The position numbers were made by a program, and so were the translations under genes. Source: Mesorhizobium comanense (lineage in GTDB: Bacteria; Pseudomonadota; Alphaproteobacteria; Rhizobiales; Rhizobiaceae). From it: 64,000 bases of DNA. Positions 36,113 to 45,533 of the stretch are shown piece by piece; positions within the stretch are counted from its first letter, which is position 1, and each line of letters starts with the position of its first letter. Where the stretch lies: the NCBI RefSeq assembly GCF_005503535.1, contig NZ_SCNN01000005.1, positions 186,001-250,000 on the forward strand. The letters run 5' to 3'. The notes beneath the pieces were generated by a model. The model was not told where the DNA came from. It was given only the letters and a program-made list of their open reading frames with translations, and made no database searches.

Positions 36113-36138
36113 GGTGGTATCCATTTGAAATTACCACC
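36113..36138. promoter_or_regulatory. Inverted repeat upstream of the SulP gene
   Basis: GGTGGTA (36113-36119) and TACCACC (36132-36138) are perfect complements with a 12-base spacer, 87 bases before the SulP start and about 95 before gyrA. A possible operator; no regulator can be named. Confidence 0.3.
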
Positions 36139-36232
36139 AAAAATGACACTGGAAAAGTGCCGACGACATTGGAGTTTCAGCCCCGCTTCCTATATAAGCA
36201 GCAAGTGATTCCTGATTAGATTGTGATCCGAT

Positions 36233-39037
36233 TTGACCGACCAGAAGACACCGCGCGGCGCCGATGGCGGCCCCACCGGCATCGAGCCGATATCCATCAT
36301 CGAGGAGATGCAGCGCTCCTATCTCGATTACGCCATGAGCGTGATCGTCAGCCGTGCGCTGCCGGACGTGCGCGACGGCCTGAAGCCGGTGCACCGCCGC
36401 ATTCTCTTTGCCTCGCATGAGAGCGGCTACCACTGGAACCGCAAATATGTGAAATCGGCGCGTCCTGTCGCCGACGTGATGGGTAAATACCATCCGCACG
36501 GCGACGCCTCGATCTATGACGCCCTGGTGCGCATGGCGCAGGACTGGTCGCTGCGCGTGCCGCTGATCGACGGGCAAGGCAATTTCGGCTCCATCGACGG
36601 CGATCCGCCGGCGGCAATGCGTTACACCGAGTCCAGGCTGACCAAGGTCGCGCATGAGCTTCTGGAAGACATCGACAAGGAAACCGTCGATTTCCAGGAC
36701 ACTTACGATGCTTCCGGCAGCGAACCCAAGGTCCTGCCGGCTCGTTTTCCCAATCTTCTGGTCAACGGCTCCGGCGGCATCGCCGTCGGCATGGCCACCA
36801 ACATCCCGCCGCACAATCTGAGCGAAGTCTGCAACGGCGCGATCGCCATCATCGACAATCCGGCGATCGACCTGCCGGCGCTGATGGAAATCATTCCGGG
36901 CCCGGATTTTCCGACCGGCGGCATCGTGCTTGGCCGTTCGGGCATCTACAGCGCCTATTCGACCGGCCGCGGCTCCATCGTCATGCGCGGCAGGGTCAAC
37001 ATCGAGCCGCGCGGCAATGATCGCGAATCGATCATCATCACCGAGATTCCCTATCAGGTGAACAAGGCCTCGATGATCGAGAAGATGGCCGAACTGGTGC
37101 GCGACAAGCGCATCGAGGGCATTTCAGACATCCGTGACGAGAGCGATCGCCAGGGCTATCGCGTCGTCATCGAACTGAAGCGCGACGCGGTGGCCGACGT
37201 CATCCTCAACCAGCTTTACCGCTTCACGCCGCTGCAGACCTCTTTCGGCGCCAACATGGTGGCGCTGAACGGCGGCAAGCCGGAACTGCTGACGCTGACC
37301 GACATGCTGAAGGCGTTCGTCACCTTCCGCGAGGAGGTGGTCACCCGGCGCACCAAGTTCCTGCTGCGCAAGGCGCGCGACCGCGCCCATGTCCTGGTAG
37401 GCCTCGCCATCGCCGTCGCCAATATCGACGAAGTGATCAAGCTGATCCGCACCGCGCCCGATCCTCAGACGGCGCGCGAGCAGTTGATGGAGCGGCGCTG
37501 GCCCGCAGGCGATGTCGAATCGCTGATCCTGCTGATCGACGACCCGCGCCACCGCATCAACGAGGACGGCACCTACAACCTGTCCGAGGAACAGGCGCGC
37601 GCCATCCTCGAACTGCGCCTGCAGCGCCTGACCGCGCTCGGCCGCGACGAGATCGCCGACGAACTGAACACGATCGGCACAGAGATCCTCGATTATCTCG
37701 ACATCCTGTCTTCGCGCGCCCGCGTCCAGCAGATCGTCAAGGACGAGCTCGCCGCAGTGCGCGACGAGTTCGGCACGCCGCGCCGTACCGAACTGACCGA
37801 CGGCGGCGCCGACATGGAAGACGAGGACCTGATCCAGCGCGAGGACATGGTCGTGACGGTGAGCCATTCGGGCTACATCAAGCGCGTGCCGCTGTCGCTC
37901 TACCGGGCACAGCGCCGCGGCGGCAAGGGCCGCTCCGGCATGTCGACCAAGGACGAGGATTTCGTCACCCGTCTGTTCGTGGCCAACACGCACACGCCGG
38001 TGCTGTTCTTCTCCTCGCGCGGCATCGTCTACAAGGAAAAGGTCTGGCGGCTGCCGATCGGCAATCCGCAGTCGCGCGGCAAGGCGCTGATCAACATGCT
38101 GCCGCTGGAGCAGGGCGAGCGCATCACCACCATCATGCCGCTGCCCGAGGACGAGACGAGCTGGGGCGAGCTCGACGTGATGTTCGCCACCACGCGCGGC
38201 ACCGTGCGCCGCAACAAGCTGTCCGACTTCGTCCAGGTCAACCGCAACGGCAAGATCGCCATGAAGCTGGAGGAAGAAGGCGACGAGATTCTCGGCGTCG
38301 AGACCTGCACCGACAATGACGATGTGCTTCTGACCGCCAGCTCCGGCCAGTGCATTCGCTTCCCCGTCGGCGACGTGCGCGTCTTCCAGAGCCGAAACTC
38401 GGTTGGCGTGCGCGGCATAACCATGGCCGAGGCCGACCGCATCATCTCCATGTCGGTGATCGAGAATGTCGATGCGCCGCCAGCGGAACGCGCCGCCTAC
38501 CTCAAGCGGGCCGCGGCCGAACGACGGCTTGCCGCCGGGGTTGCTGCCGGTGAAGAGGAAGAGATCGCGCTGACCAATGAAGAGGTCGGCGAGGAGACCG
38601 AGCTCTCCGAAGAGCGCTACGAGTTCCTCAAGGCGCATGAAAAGTACGTGCTGACGGTCACCGAATATGGCTACGGCAAGCGGTCTTCGTCCTATGATTT
38701 CCGCCTGACGGGGCGCGGCGGCAAGGGCATCCGCGCCACCGACGTGTCGAAAACCGCCGAAATCGGCAGGCTGGTGGCGACGTTCCCGGTCGGCAATGAC
38801 GACCAGATCATGCTGGTTTCCGATGGCGGTACCGTCATCCGCGTGCCGGTCAACGGCATCCGTTTCGCCAGCCGTGCCACCAAGGGTGTGACCATCTTCA
38901 ACACCGCCGAAGGCGAAAAGGTGGTTTCGGTCGAGCGCATTTCGGAGCCGCAATCGGACGAGGAAGGCGAGGAGGCCGTCGAGAATGGTGCCGGCAGCGA
39001 TCCGTCGGCCGAGGCCGGTCCGGAGAGCGCCGAATAA
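36233..39037 (+). CDS. gyrA: DNA gyrase subunit A
   Basis: A 934-residue type II topoisomerase subunit, which with GyrB introduces negative supercoils. The active tyrosine is Y131 in [10 protein letters not shown]. The quinolone region reads GDASIYD at 90-96, so the place of E. coli Ser83 is Ala (A92), while the Asp87 equivalent is kept. The C-terminal beta-pinwheel contains RRGGKGRSG (the GyrA box type) and a second GRGGKG. An acidic tail follows. The start appears to be TTG at 36233, since no ATG precedes the conserved [15 protein letters not shown] region in frame. A hairpin terminator follows. Confidence 0.95.
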   Translation: MTDQKTPRGADGGPTGIEPISIIEEMQRSYLDYAMSVIVSRALPDVRDGLKPVHRRILFASHESGYHWNRKYVKSARPVADVMGKYHPHGDASIYDALVRMAQDWSLRVPLIDGQGNFGSIDGDPPAAMRYTESRLTKVAHELLEDIDKETVDFQDTYDASGSEPKVLPARFPNLLVNGSGGIAVGMATNIPPHNLSEVCNGAIAIIDNPAIDLPALMEIIPGPDFPTGGIVLGRSGIYSAYSTGRGSIVMRGRVNIEPRGNDRESIIITEIPYQVNKASMIEKMAELVRDKRIEGISDIRDESDRQGYRVVIELKRDAVADVILNQLYRFTPLQTSFGANMVALNGGKPELLTLTDMLKAFVTFREEVVTRRTKFLLRKARDRAHVLVGLAIAVANIDEVIKLIRTAPDPQTAREQLMERRWPAGDVESLILLIDDPRHRINEDGTYNLSEEQARAILELRLQRLTALGRDEIADELNTIGTEILDYLDILSSRARVQQIVKDELAAVRDEFGTPRRTELTDGGADMEDEDLIQREDMVVTVSHSGYIKRVPLSLYRAQRRGGKGRSGMSTKDEDFVTRLFVANTHTPVLFFSSRGIVYKEKVWRLPIGNPQSRGKALINMLPLEQGERITTIMPLPEDETSWGELDVMFATTRGTVRRNKLSDFVQVNRNGKIAMKLEEEGDEILGVETCTDNDDVLLTASSGQCIRFPVGDVRVFQSRNSVGVRGITMAEADRIISMSVIENVDAPPAERAAYLKRAAAERRLAAGVAAGEEEEIALTNEEVGEETELSEERYEFLKAHEKYVLTVTEYGYGKRSSSYDFRLTGRGGKGIRATDVSKTAEIGRLVATFPVGNDDQIMLVSDGGTVIRVPVNGIRFASRATKGVTIFNTAEGEKVVSVERISEPQSDEEGEEAVENGAGSDPSAEAGPESAE

Positions 39038-39064
39038 ATCCGGCAACAAGTCTCCTGATGTGGC

Positions 39065-39090
39065 AACGCCGGCCAATCGGCCGGCGTGTT
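39065..39090. terminator. Hairpin terminator after gyrA
   Basis: ACGCCGGCC and GGCCGGCGT form a nine-base-pair stem around AATC, starting 28 bases after the gyrA stop. It also sits between gyrA and the convergent 50-residue gene. Confidence 0.75.
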
Positions 39091-39121
39091 GAAAAAGTCA
39101 GGCAGGTTAGCCGGGATCGGC

Positions 39122-39274
39122 TTAGTAGTTACGATAGGGCTTGCGCGGACCGAAGCCTTCGAAGCGTTTCGTGGTTGCCTTGACGCGGGCGCGTTGCGCC
39201 TCCTGATGCAGCCCGAATACTGTGGCGATCAGCATGGCAACGGTCATTGCGGTGGCGAGCATGTAGATCAGCAT
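39122..39274 (-). CDS. Small membrane protein, 50 residues, next to a LexA box
   Basis: A 50-residue frame: a single hydrophobic segment (residues 2-22, LIYMLATAMTVAMLIATVFGL in part) followed by a strongly basic tail (HQEAQRARVKATTKRFEG, then FGPRKPYRNY). CAGGAGAA lies nine bases before the ATG, a good ribosome site. A GTTC-N7-GTTC element lies 103 bases upstream. In Caulobacter the SOS-induced SidA is a 29-residue single-span inhibitor of division; this protein is not a sequence match I can claim, but the size, topology and box are reminiscent. Function unknown. Confidence 0.6.
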   Translation of the reverse strand: MLIYMLATAMTVAMLIATVFGLHQEAQRARVKATTKRFEGFGPRKPYRNY

Positions 39275-39376
39275 GTGCGTGTTCTCCTGCGCCTTACAAC
39301 GGATAGATGGGACTTTGGTTTCATCTTATTAAGATGCAACCTAGTGAACGCTGCGTGAAGGCTTCGTGATCAGCGT

Positions 39377-39391
39377 GTTCATCTGTCGTTC
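39377..39391. promoter_or_regulatory. LexA (SOS) box between the 50-residue gene and coaD
   Basis: GTTC-ATCTGTC-GTTC, an exact fit to the class consensus. It shares the preceding GCGT with the uvrA box. It could serve the minus-strand small protein (start 39274) or, less likely, coaD (start 39468). An inverted repeat CATCTT-ATT-AAGATG (39322-39336) lies between box and small gene. Confidence 0.65.
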
Positions 39392-39467
39392 ATGTGCGCC
39401 GAAAGGTTCACAGAGATGATCTCGATCGGATTTGCCTTCCGCCCGCGCGCCCGCTAGAAGCACCGGC

Positions 39468-39968
39468 ATGACCGAACGCACCGCCCTTTATGCCGGCTCC
39501 TTCGACCCGCTGACCAACGGCCATCTCGATGTGCTGAAAGCGTCGCTGGCTGTGGCCGACATTGTCTATGCGGCTATCGGCATCCATCCCGGCAAGAAGC
39601 CGCTGTTCTCCTTCGAGGAGCGGGTGCATCTGATCGAGGCCGCGACCAAGGCCGAGTTCGGCCGCGATGGCGCCCGCATCAAGGTCGTCGCCTTTGACGG
39701 ACTGGTCATCGATGCGGCCAGGAGAGAGGGCGCCTCGATCATGATCCGTGGGCTGCGTGACGGCACCGATCTCGACTACGAGATGCAGATGGCCGGCATG
39801 AACGAGACCATGGCGCCGGAGCTGCAGACGGTTTTCCTGCCGGCCAGCCCTTCAGTGCGAACCATTACCGCCACACTCGTGCGCCAGATAGCCTCGATGG
39901 GAGGCGACATTCGCCCCTTCGTGCCGGCGGCTGTCGCCGGCGCGCTCACTGCCAAATTCGCCAAATAG
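39468..39968 (+). CDS. coaD: Phosphopantetheine adenylyltransferase
   Basis: A 166-residue nucleotidyltransferase that makes dephospho-CoA, the fourth step of coenzyme A synthesis. The family motif is at the start: [17 protein letters not shown], with TNGH as the (T/H)xGH nucleotide-binding site. [18 protein letters not shown] and [16 protein letters not shown] are the usual later blocks, with the latter in place of the SSSLVKEVA type. Length is normal for the family. A periplasmic cyclophilin gene follows after 18 bases. Confidence 0.94.
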   Translation: MTERTALYAGSFDPLTNGHLDVLKASLAVADIVYAAIGIHPGKKPLFSFEERVHLIEAATKAEFGRDGARIKVVAFDGLVIDAARREGASIMIRGLRDGTDLDYEMQMAGMNETMAPELQTVFLPASPSVRTITATLVRQIASMGGDIRPFVPAAVAGALTAKFAK

Positions 39969-39986
39969 GAATCCCCGGAGATAGAT

Positions 39987-40574
39987 ATGCAGCTGAAGAA
40001 GCTTGCCTCGTTCCTCGTCGTGCTTGCCGGTCTCGTGGCCGCCACGGTCTCGGCCCATGCCGCCGATCCCGAAAATACCATGATCATCACACTGAAGGAC
40101 GGCGACGTGACCATCGCGCTCCGCCCTGACCTGGCGCCCAAGCATGTCGCGCAGATCAAGAAGCTGGTGCGCGACCATGCCTATGACAATGTCGCCTTCC
40201 ACCGCGTCATCGACGGCTTCATGGCCCAGACCGGCGACGTCAAGTTCGGCAACATGAAGAAGGGTTTCAGCGCCGAGGCCGTGGGCACCGGCGGCTCCGA
40301 TCTTCCCAATCTGCCTGCTGAATTCTCGCAGACCGAACACTACAAGCGCGGCGTCGTCGGCATGGCCCGCTCACAGGATCCGAACTCCGCCAATTCGCAG
40401 TTCTTCATCATGTTCGCGCCGGCGCCTTCGCTCGACGGCCAGTACACGATCGTCGGCAATGTCGTCAGCGGCATGGATCTTGTGGACAAGATCAAGAAGG
40501 GCGATGAGGCCGACAACGGCACCGTCACCGACCCCGACCGCATGATCAAAGTGCGCATCGCCGCCGACAAGTAA
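39987..40574 (+). CDS. Periplasmic peptidyl-prolyl isomerase (cyclophilin)
   Basis: A 195-residue cyclophilin with a signal peptide (residues 1-26, ending AHA). The catalytic core has FHRVIDGFMAQTGDVKFG, where the Arg and Phe are active-site residues, and NSANSQFFIMFAPAPSLDGQ. It would speed proline isomerisation of exported proteins in the periplasm. The next gene, 26 bases on, encodes the cytoplasmic counterpart, so the pair arose by duplication. Confidence 0.9.
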   Translation: MQLKKLASFLVVLAGLVAATVSAHAADPENTMIITLKDGDVTIALRPDLAPKHVAQIKKLVRDHAYDNVAFHRVIDGFMAQTGDVKFGNMKKGFSAEAVGTGGSDLPNLPAEFSQTEHYKRGVVGMARSQDPNSANSQFFIMFAPAPSLDGQYTIVGNVVSGMDLVDKIKKGDEADNGTVTDPDRMIKVRIAADK

Positions 40575-40600
40575 ATCTCGTTCAAGAAAGGATATCCGAC

Positions 40601-41113
40601 ATGGCCGAAATCAAGGACCGCGAGAACGCGCTCATCATGGAAACGACCAAGGGCAAGGTCGTCATCGAACTCTTCCCCGATCTGGCACCCGGCCACGTCG
40701 CGCGCATCAAGGAACTGGCCAGGGAAGGCGCCTATGACGGCGTGGTCTTCCACCGCGTCATCGACGGCTTCATGGCGCAGACCGGCGACGTGAAGTTCGG
40801 CAATTCGAGCAAGCCGACTTTCGCGCCTTCCCGCGCCGGCATGGGCGGCTCCGACAAGCCTGACCTGAAGGCAGAGTTCTCGAACGCCAATCACGGCCGA
40901 GGCACCTGTTCGATGGCTCGCGCGCAGAACCCGAACTCGGCCAATTCGCAGTTCTTCATCTGCTTCGACGATGCCGCTTTCCTGAACCGTCAGTATACGG
41001 TCTGGGGCCAGGTCATTGAAGGCATGGACAATGTCGACAAGATCAAGCGCGGCGAGCCGGTGCAGGATCCCGACAAGATCGTGTCGCTGAAGGTCGCGGC
41101 GGACGTCAAGTAA
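40601..41113 (+). CDS. ppiB: Cytoplasmic peptidyl-prolyl isomerase (cyclophilin)
   Basis: A 170-residue cyclophilin without signal peptide. FHRVIDGFMAQTGDVKFGN and NSANSQFFICFDDAAFLNRQ are near-identical to the periplasmic paralogue upstream. AGAAAGGATATCC precedes the ATG. It would act on proline bonds in the cytoplasm. The DMT-type transporter gene starts 12 bases after the stop, so this is part of a longer unit reaching queA and tgt. Confidence 0.9.
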   Translation: MAEIKDRENALIMETTKGKVVIELFPDLAPGHVARIKELAREGAYDGVVFHRVIDGFMAQTGDVKFGNSSKPTFAPSRAGMGGSDKPDLKAEFSNANHGRGTCSMARAQNPNSANSQFFICFDDAAFLNRQYTVWGQVIEGMDNVDKIKRGEPVQDPDKIVSLKVAADVK

Positions 41114-41125
41114 GGCGAAACGACG

Positions 41126-41575
41126 ATGATGGGCGTTGTCTGGTCCCTGCTCGGCATACTGTCCGGCGCCTTCATCGCCATCCAGGCGCCGATCAATTCG
41201 CAGCTGGCGCGCGGCCTCGGTCTACCGGTCGCCGCCGCGGCGTTCTCGTTCCTGTCCGGCGCGGTGGTGCTCGGCATCATCTCGGTCACGGTGGTGAAGC
41301 TGCAAGGCATCACCCTCGACTGGAAGGCGCCGGCGCCATGGTTGTTTGTCGCCGGCGGCATGCTCGGCGGCTTCTACGTGACGCTTTCCACCATCCTCAC
41401 ACCGCGTATCGGGGCCGCCGCGCTGATGGCGTTCCTGGTGGCCGGGCAATTGCTGGCCGGCATGCTGATCGACCGCGTCGGCTTCCTCGGCGTCGCGGTG
41501 CGTGAAATCTCGCTCGGCCGCATCGCCGGCGCGGTGCTGCTTCTGGCCGGAGCGCTGCTCGTCAGGCTCTACTGA
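41126..41575 (+). CDS. DMT-superfamily membrane protein (YdcZ/DUF606 type)
   Basis: A 149-residue protein with five predicted membrane segments. [20 protein letters not shown], then [15 protein letters not shown], followed by [20 protein letters not shown], is the pattern of the DUF606/YdcZ family of small transporters, for which substrates are mostly unknown. Its stop overlaps the queA start by one base. It sits in a unit with cyclophilin and queuosine genes, without obvious functional link. Confidence 0.82.
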   Translation: MMGVVWSLLGILSGAFIAIQAPINSQLARGLGLPVAAAAFSFLSGAVVLGIISVTVVKLQGITLDWKAPAPWLFVAGGMLGGFYVTLSTILTPRIGAAALMAFLVAGQLLAGMLIDRVGFLGVAVREISLGRIAGAVLLLAGALLVRLY

Positions 41576-42684
41576 TGCGCGTCGACCTCTTCGATTTCGA
41601 CCTGCCGGAGGAGCGCATCGCGCTTCGTCCGGCCGAACCGCGCGACAGCGCCAGGCTGCTGGTGGTCAAACCCGGTCACGCGCTCGATGACCGCAGGGTT
41701 GGCGACCTGCCGGCCTTGCTCAGGGCCGGCGACGTGCTGGTGTTCAATGACACCAAGGTCATTCCGGCACAGCTGAAGGGTATCAGGCGGCGTGGCGAGG
41801 CGGTGGCGCAGGTCGAGGCCACATTGCACATGCGGGTGGCGCCCGACCGGTGGTTGGCCTTCATGCGGCCTGGCAAGCGCGTCGCCGCCGGCGACCGCAT
41901 CCATTTCGGCCATGACGGCAATTCCTGTTTCCTCGGCCAGCTGGACGCCACGGTGATCGAAAAGGGCGAGGGCGGCGAGGCGCTGCTCGGCTTCGACCTG
42001 TCGGGACCATTTCTGGACGAAGCGCTGCACGCCGTCGGCCACATTCCCCTGCCGCCCTATATCGCCTCGAAGCGCGCCGACGATGAGCGCGACCGGGCCG
42101 ACTACCAGACGATCTACGCCAGGGAGGAAGGCGCGGTCGCTGCGCCGACCGCAGGGCTGCATTTCACGCCGGAACTGTTCGCGGCGCTCGATGCCAAAGG
42201 GGTCGATCGCCATTTCGTCACCTTGCATGTCGGCGCCGGCACGTTCCTGCCGGTGAAGGCCGACGATACATCAGACCACAAGATGCATGCCGAAATCGGC
42301 TCGGTCAGCGAGGCGACGGCGCAGGCTCTGAATGCGGCCAGGGCGAGGGGCGGGCGCATCGTTGCCGTCGGCACCACATCGTTGCGCCTGCTGGAGAGCG
42401 CCGCGCGCCAGGATGGCACGCTGGCCGCCTGGGCAGGCCCGACGGACATCTTCATCACGCCCGGCTACCGGTTCAAGAGCGTCGACGTGCTGATGACCAA
42501 TTTCCATCTGCCGCGATCGACCCTGTTCATGCTGGTTTCCGCCTTCAGCGGTCTCGACACGATGCGCGCGGCCTATGCGCATGCCATCGAAAACCGCTAC
42601 AGGTTCTATTCCTACGGAGACGCGAGCCTGCTTCACCGTGCGGTGTCCGATGCGCCGGCCCATGACAAGGAATTCAATGGCTAA
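41575..42684 (+). CDS. queA: S-adenosylmethionine:tRNA ribosyltransferase-isomerase
   Basis: A 369-residue enzyme that builds epoxyqueuosine on tRNA using the ribosyl part of S-adenosylmethionine. Family blocks are [65 protein letters not shown] and [19 protein letters not shown]. It overlaps the tgt start by eight bases, and both act in queuosine formation at tRNA position 34. The start directly abuts the upstream membrane protein gene. Confidence 0.94.
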   Translation: MRVDLFDFDLPEERIALRPAEPRDSARLLVVKPGHALDDRRVGDLPALLRAGDVLVFNDTKVIPAQLKGIRRRGEAVAQVEATLHMRVAPDRWLAFMRPGKRVAAGDRIHFGHDGNSCFLGQLDATVIEKGEGGEALLGFDLSGPFLDEALHAVGHIPLPPYIASKRADDERDRADYQTIYAREEGAVAAPTAGLHFTPELFAALDAKGVDRHFVTLHVGAGTFLPVKADDTSDHKMHAEIGSVSEATAQALNAARARGGRIVAVGTTSLRLLESAARQDGTLAAWAGPTDIFITPGYRFKSVDVLMTNFHLPRSTLFMLVSAFSGLDTMRAAYAHAIENRYRFYSYGDASLLHRAVSDAPAHDKEFNG

Positions 42685-43807
42685 GCCGTTCTCTTTCAAG
42701 GTGCTCGCGACCGATGGCAAGGCGCGGCGCGGGCTCATCGACATGCCGCGCGGCGAGATCCGCACGCCTGCCTTCATGCCGGTCGGCACCGGCGGCACGG
42801 TCAAGGCGATGTACATGGACCAGGTGCGCGGTGTCGGCGCCGACATCATCCTTGGCAATACCTACCATCTGATGCTGCGCCCCGGCGCCGAGCGCGTCGC
42901 GCGGCTTGGCGGCCTGCACGAGTTTGCCCGCTGGCCGCAGCCGATCCTCACCGACAGCGGCGGCTTCCAGGTGATGTCGCTGTCGAAACTGAGAAAGCTG
43001 ACCGAAAAGGGCGTCACCTTCCGCTCGCATATCGATGGCGCGCCCTACGAGATGTCGCCGGAACGCTCGATCGAAATCCAGGGCCTGCTCGATTCCGACA
43101 TCCAGATGCAGCTGGACGAGTGCACGGCGCTGCCGGCCGAGCTGAAAGAGATCGAGCGCGCCATGGAGCTGTCTCTGCGCTGGGCCGAGCGCTGCAAGAC
43201 GGCGTTCGGCGACCAACCCGGCAAGGCGATGTTCGGCATCGTGCAGGGCGGCGACAATGCGGCGCTCAGGGTGCGCTCGGCGCAGGCGCTGAGCGCGATG
43301 GACCTGAAGGGCTACGCAGTCGGCGGCCTCGCCGTCGGCGAACCGCAGGCCGTGATGCTTGAAATGCTCGACATCACCTGTCCGGAACTGCCGGCGGATA
43401 AGCCGCGCTACCTCATGGGCGTCGGCACACCAGACGATATCCTGAAATCGGTGGCGCGCGGTATCGACATGTTCGACTGCGTGATGCCGACGCGCGCCGG
43501 CCGGCACGGCCTGGCCTACACAAGGCGTGGCAAGGTCAACCTGCGCAACGCCCGCCATGCCGACGACCACCGTCCGCTCGACGAGGAAAGCGACTGCCCG
43601 GCGGCGCGGGACTATTCACGCGCCTATCTGCACCATCTCGTGCGCTCACAGGAAGCGCTCGGCGCCATGCTTTTGACCTGGAACAATCTCTCCTACTATC
43701 AGAAGCTGATGCAGGACATTCGCGCCGCGATCGAGACCGGCAGCTTCGACGCGCGTGGGGCTGAAGTCACCGAAGGTTGGGCTAGAGGCGATATCCCAGT
43801 CCTGTAA
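42677..43807 (+). CDS. tgt: Queuine tRNA-ribosyltransferase (TGT), zinc site degenerate
   Basis: A 376-residue TIM-barrel enzyme that exchanges guanine 34 for preQ1. Catalytic acids are in [12 protein letters not shown] and [14 protein letters not shown]. The usual C-x-C-x2-C...H zinc site near the C-terminus is largely gone: S305, C307, A310 and N336 stand where bacterial enzymes have Cys, Cys, Cys and His. The flanking [10 protein letters not shown] block is intact, so this is not a frame error. The ATG at 42677 overlaps queA by eight bases. Activity without zinc is not proven by sequence. Confidence 0.92.
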   Translation: MAKPFSFKVLATDGKARRGLIDMPRGEIRTPAFMPVGTGGTVKAMYMDQVRGVGADIILGNTYHLMLRPGAERVARLGGLHEFARWPQPILTDSGGFQVMSLSKLRKLTEKGVTFRSHIDGAPYEMSPERSIEIQGLLDSDIQMQLDECTALPAELKEIERAMELSLRWAERCKTAFGDQPGKAMFGIVQGGDNAALRVRSAQALSAMDLKGYAVGGLAVGEPQAVMLEMLDITCPELPADKPRYLMGVGTPDDILKSVARGIDMFDCVMPTRAGRHGLAYTRRGKVNLRNARHADDHRPLDEESDCPAARDYSRAYLHHLVRSQEALGAMLLTWNNLSYYQKLMQDIRAAIETGSFDARGAEVTEGWARGDIPVL

Positions 43808-43811
43808 GGCC

Positions 43812-44231
43812 TCAGGTGCTCAGCGAGTTCGACGCGCGCAGGCTGCAGCCGGTGATCTGGAACGTGCCGTCAGGCTGCTGCTGCAAGGTGTAGACCGCCT
43901 CGTAATCCTTGCCGTCGGGGCCGACGATCAGCACTTGCTGGATGATCGAACCCGGGCCTGTCTGCTCGACCTTGCCGAACGAATAGGATTGCGGCTTGCG
44001 CACCGGCGGGTAGCCGTTGGTCACCATGTTCATGAAGGCGTCGACCGTGGGGAAGATCTGCTTCACGTTCGGGGCGGCGAAACTGTAGGCCTTTGCGCCG
44101 TCATTGGCGATGAGAGCCTTCAACTGGCCGTCGATGACAGCCTGGCCGGCTTTGATCTCGGCGTCTCCGGCGAAGGCCGATGAGGCCAGGATGAATGGAA
44201 CGAACATGAATGCGAAAAAAGCACGGCGCAT
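43812..44231 (-). CDS. DUF4864 exported protein
   Basis: A 139-residue protein with a signal peptide (residues about 1-21, ending AFA). The mature domain reads AEIKAGQAVIDGQLKALIAN, AYSFAAPNVKQIFPTVDAFM, QQVLIVGPDGKDYEAVYTLQ and ITGCSLRASN, which I recognise as DUF4864. Its fold is NTF2-like; function unknown. The gene is convergent with tgt, only four bases between stops, so no room for a separate terminator. GGAGACAGG precedes the ATG. Confidence 0.8.
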   Translation of the reverse strand: MRRAFFAFMFVPFILASSAFAGDAEIKAGQAVIDGQLKALIANDGAKAYSFAAPNVKQIFPTVDAFMNMVTNGYPPVRKPQSYSFGKVEQTGPGSIIQQVLIVGPDGKDYEAVYTLQQQPDGTFQITGCSLRASNSLST

Positions 44232-44421
44232 CGCCTGTCTCCGCTGTCCCTCGAAAACTGCCTCCTGAACGCAATTCCGGAGACATCCTAACATACGCGC
44301 GGCGGTGACTTACGGTTTCATCGGTGGCCAATATTCCCCTCGTGTCGGCAGATTCCCTATGCTTAAGCTTCCGTTAAGGCGGGGCGCTCATCGTGGATGG
44401 CGGGGAGAGAGCGAGCAAACC

Positions 44422-45045
44422 ATGGGACGAATGACGTTCGCGCAGCCTGTCGACCGGCGCTTTTTGTTGAAGGGCGCTGCTTCCCTTGCCGCTTTTGCTC
44501 CTTTTCCGTCCTGGGCGAACACCGCTCCGACGGTCACCGAAGTGGCCTTCGATCCGGCCATCCCCGCACTTGGCAATCCCGCCGGCGATGTGACCATCGC
44601 CGAGTTCGTCGACTACCAGTGCCCGGTCTGCAAGCTCGTCTTCGTCGAGCTGAAGAAGCTGATGGCCGAGGACCACGGCATCCGGCTGGTCATGAAGGAT
44701 TGGCCGATCTTCGGTGACGTGTCACGCGACGCGGCGCGAATGGCCTTGTCGGCCGGCGGCCATTATGCGGCGGCCGTGGATGCACTCATGGCCAACGAGC
44801 GCGGGCTTTCCGAGCATCGGACCGACGATATTCTGGGCTCCGTCGGCGTCGACGTTACCGGGGCGCGGGCAAGCCTGGCCGGACTGCAGCCGGAGATCGA
44901 TGCCCTCCTGTCACGTAACGCTGACCAGGCCGCCGCCTTCAAATTGCAGGGCACGCCCGCTCTGGTGATTGGCGGCAGGCTGTTCAAGCGCGGCATGCCC
45001 GTCGCCGAACTGCGGGATGCCGTGGCGAAGGCACGGGCCGGCTAA
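44422..45045 (+). CDS. DsbA-family thioredoxin-fold protein, exported
   Basis: A 207-residue protein. An RRFLLKGAASLAAF segment at residues 12-25 looks like a Tat-type signal. The thioredoxin-fold domain begins with TIAEFVDYQCPVCKLVF, giving an active CPVC motif, and later has LQGTPALVIGGRLFKRG with the cis-proline. This is the DsbA/DsbG-like group, which makes or corrects disulphides in the periplasm. Partner unknown. Start chosen at 44422 because of the signal; the frame continues upstream without family features. Confidence 0.82.
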   Translation: MGRMTFAQPVDRRFLLKGAASLAAFAPFPSWANTAPTVTEVAFDPAIPALGNPAGDVTIAEFVDYQCPVCKLVFVELKKLMAEDHGIRLVMKDWPIFGDVSRDAARMALSAGGHYAAAVDALMANERGLSEHRTDDILGSVGVDVTGARASLAGLQPEIDALLSRNADQAAAFKLQGTPALVIGGRLFKRGMPVAELRDAVAKARAG

Positions 45046-45126
45046 GTACGGTCGCAACGCTTGAAAGGCCGCCTCCAGTCTGCCAGAAGGGCCGCTTGGA
45101 CTTGGAAGTTTTAGCGGGACGAAGCC

Positions 45127-45363
45127 ATGAAGGCGTTTTTCGTGCAGATCAAATGCGAGCTCGGCAAATCCTATGAGGTTGCCAGCGCGCTTGCCGATGC
45201 CGAGATCGCCTCGGAAATCTACTCCACTGCCGGCAATTACGATCTGCTCGCCAAATTCTATGTCGATGACGAGGAAGACGTCGGTCATTTCGTCAACGAG
45301 AAGGTGCAGATTCTCCCCGGCATCAAGGACACTTTTACGGTCGTCACCTTCCGCGCCTTCTAG
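45127..45363 (+). CDS. Stand-alone Lrp/AsnC ligand-binding (RAM) domain protein
   Basis: A 78-residue protein that consists only of the Lrp/AsnC effector domain: FFVQIKCELGKSYEVASALA, STAGNYDLLAKFYVDDEEDV and the closing IKDTFTVVTFRAF. The DNA-binding half of Lrp is absent and no such sequence lies upstream. Such single-domain forms occur in many bacteria and archaea and may sense amino acids or pair with full-length Lrp proteins. Its start follows GGGACGAAGCC. Confidence 0.85.
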   Translation: MKAFFVQIKCELGKSYEVASALADAEIASEIYSTAGNYDLLAKFYVDDEEDVGHFVNEKVQILPGIKDTFTVVTFRAF

Positions 45364-45533
45364 CCGGGAATGCGTTTGCCCGGGCACAAGGCAAAGCCTG
45401 ATCAAGCCCGTCGATCAGCTGCCCCAATTTTAGGCAGTCGCAACATACTGATCTCCCGCCCCCTCGAAATCACCGATTGCGCTTGATTTTCTCCGGCGAC
45501 GCCAGTGAAATGGCGTTACAGGGGAGTACGCGA

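Noticed and set aside
44261..44290. Fourth copy of the structured repeat suggested by GCAATTCCGG near 44270
   Set aside because: The AAAA/TTTT stem, loop and second arm are missing; a chance match.
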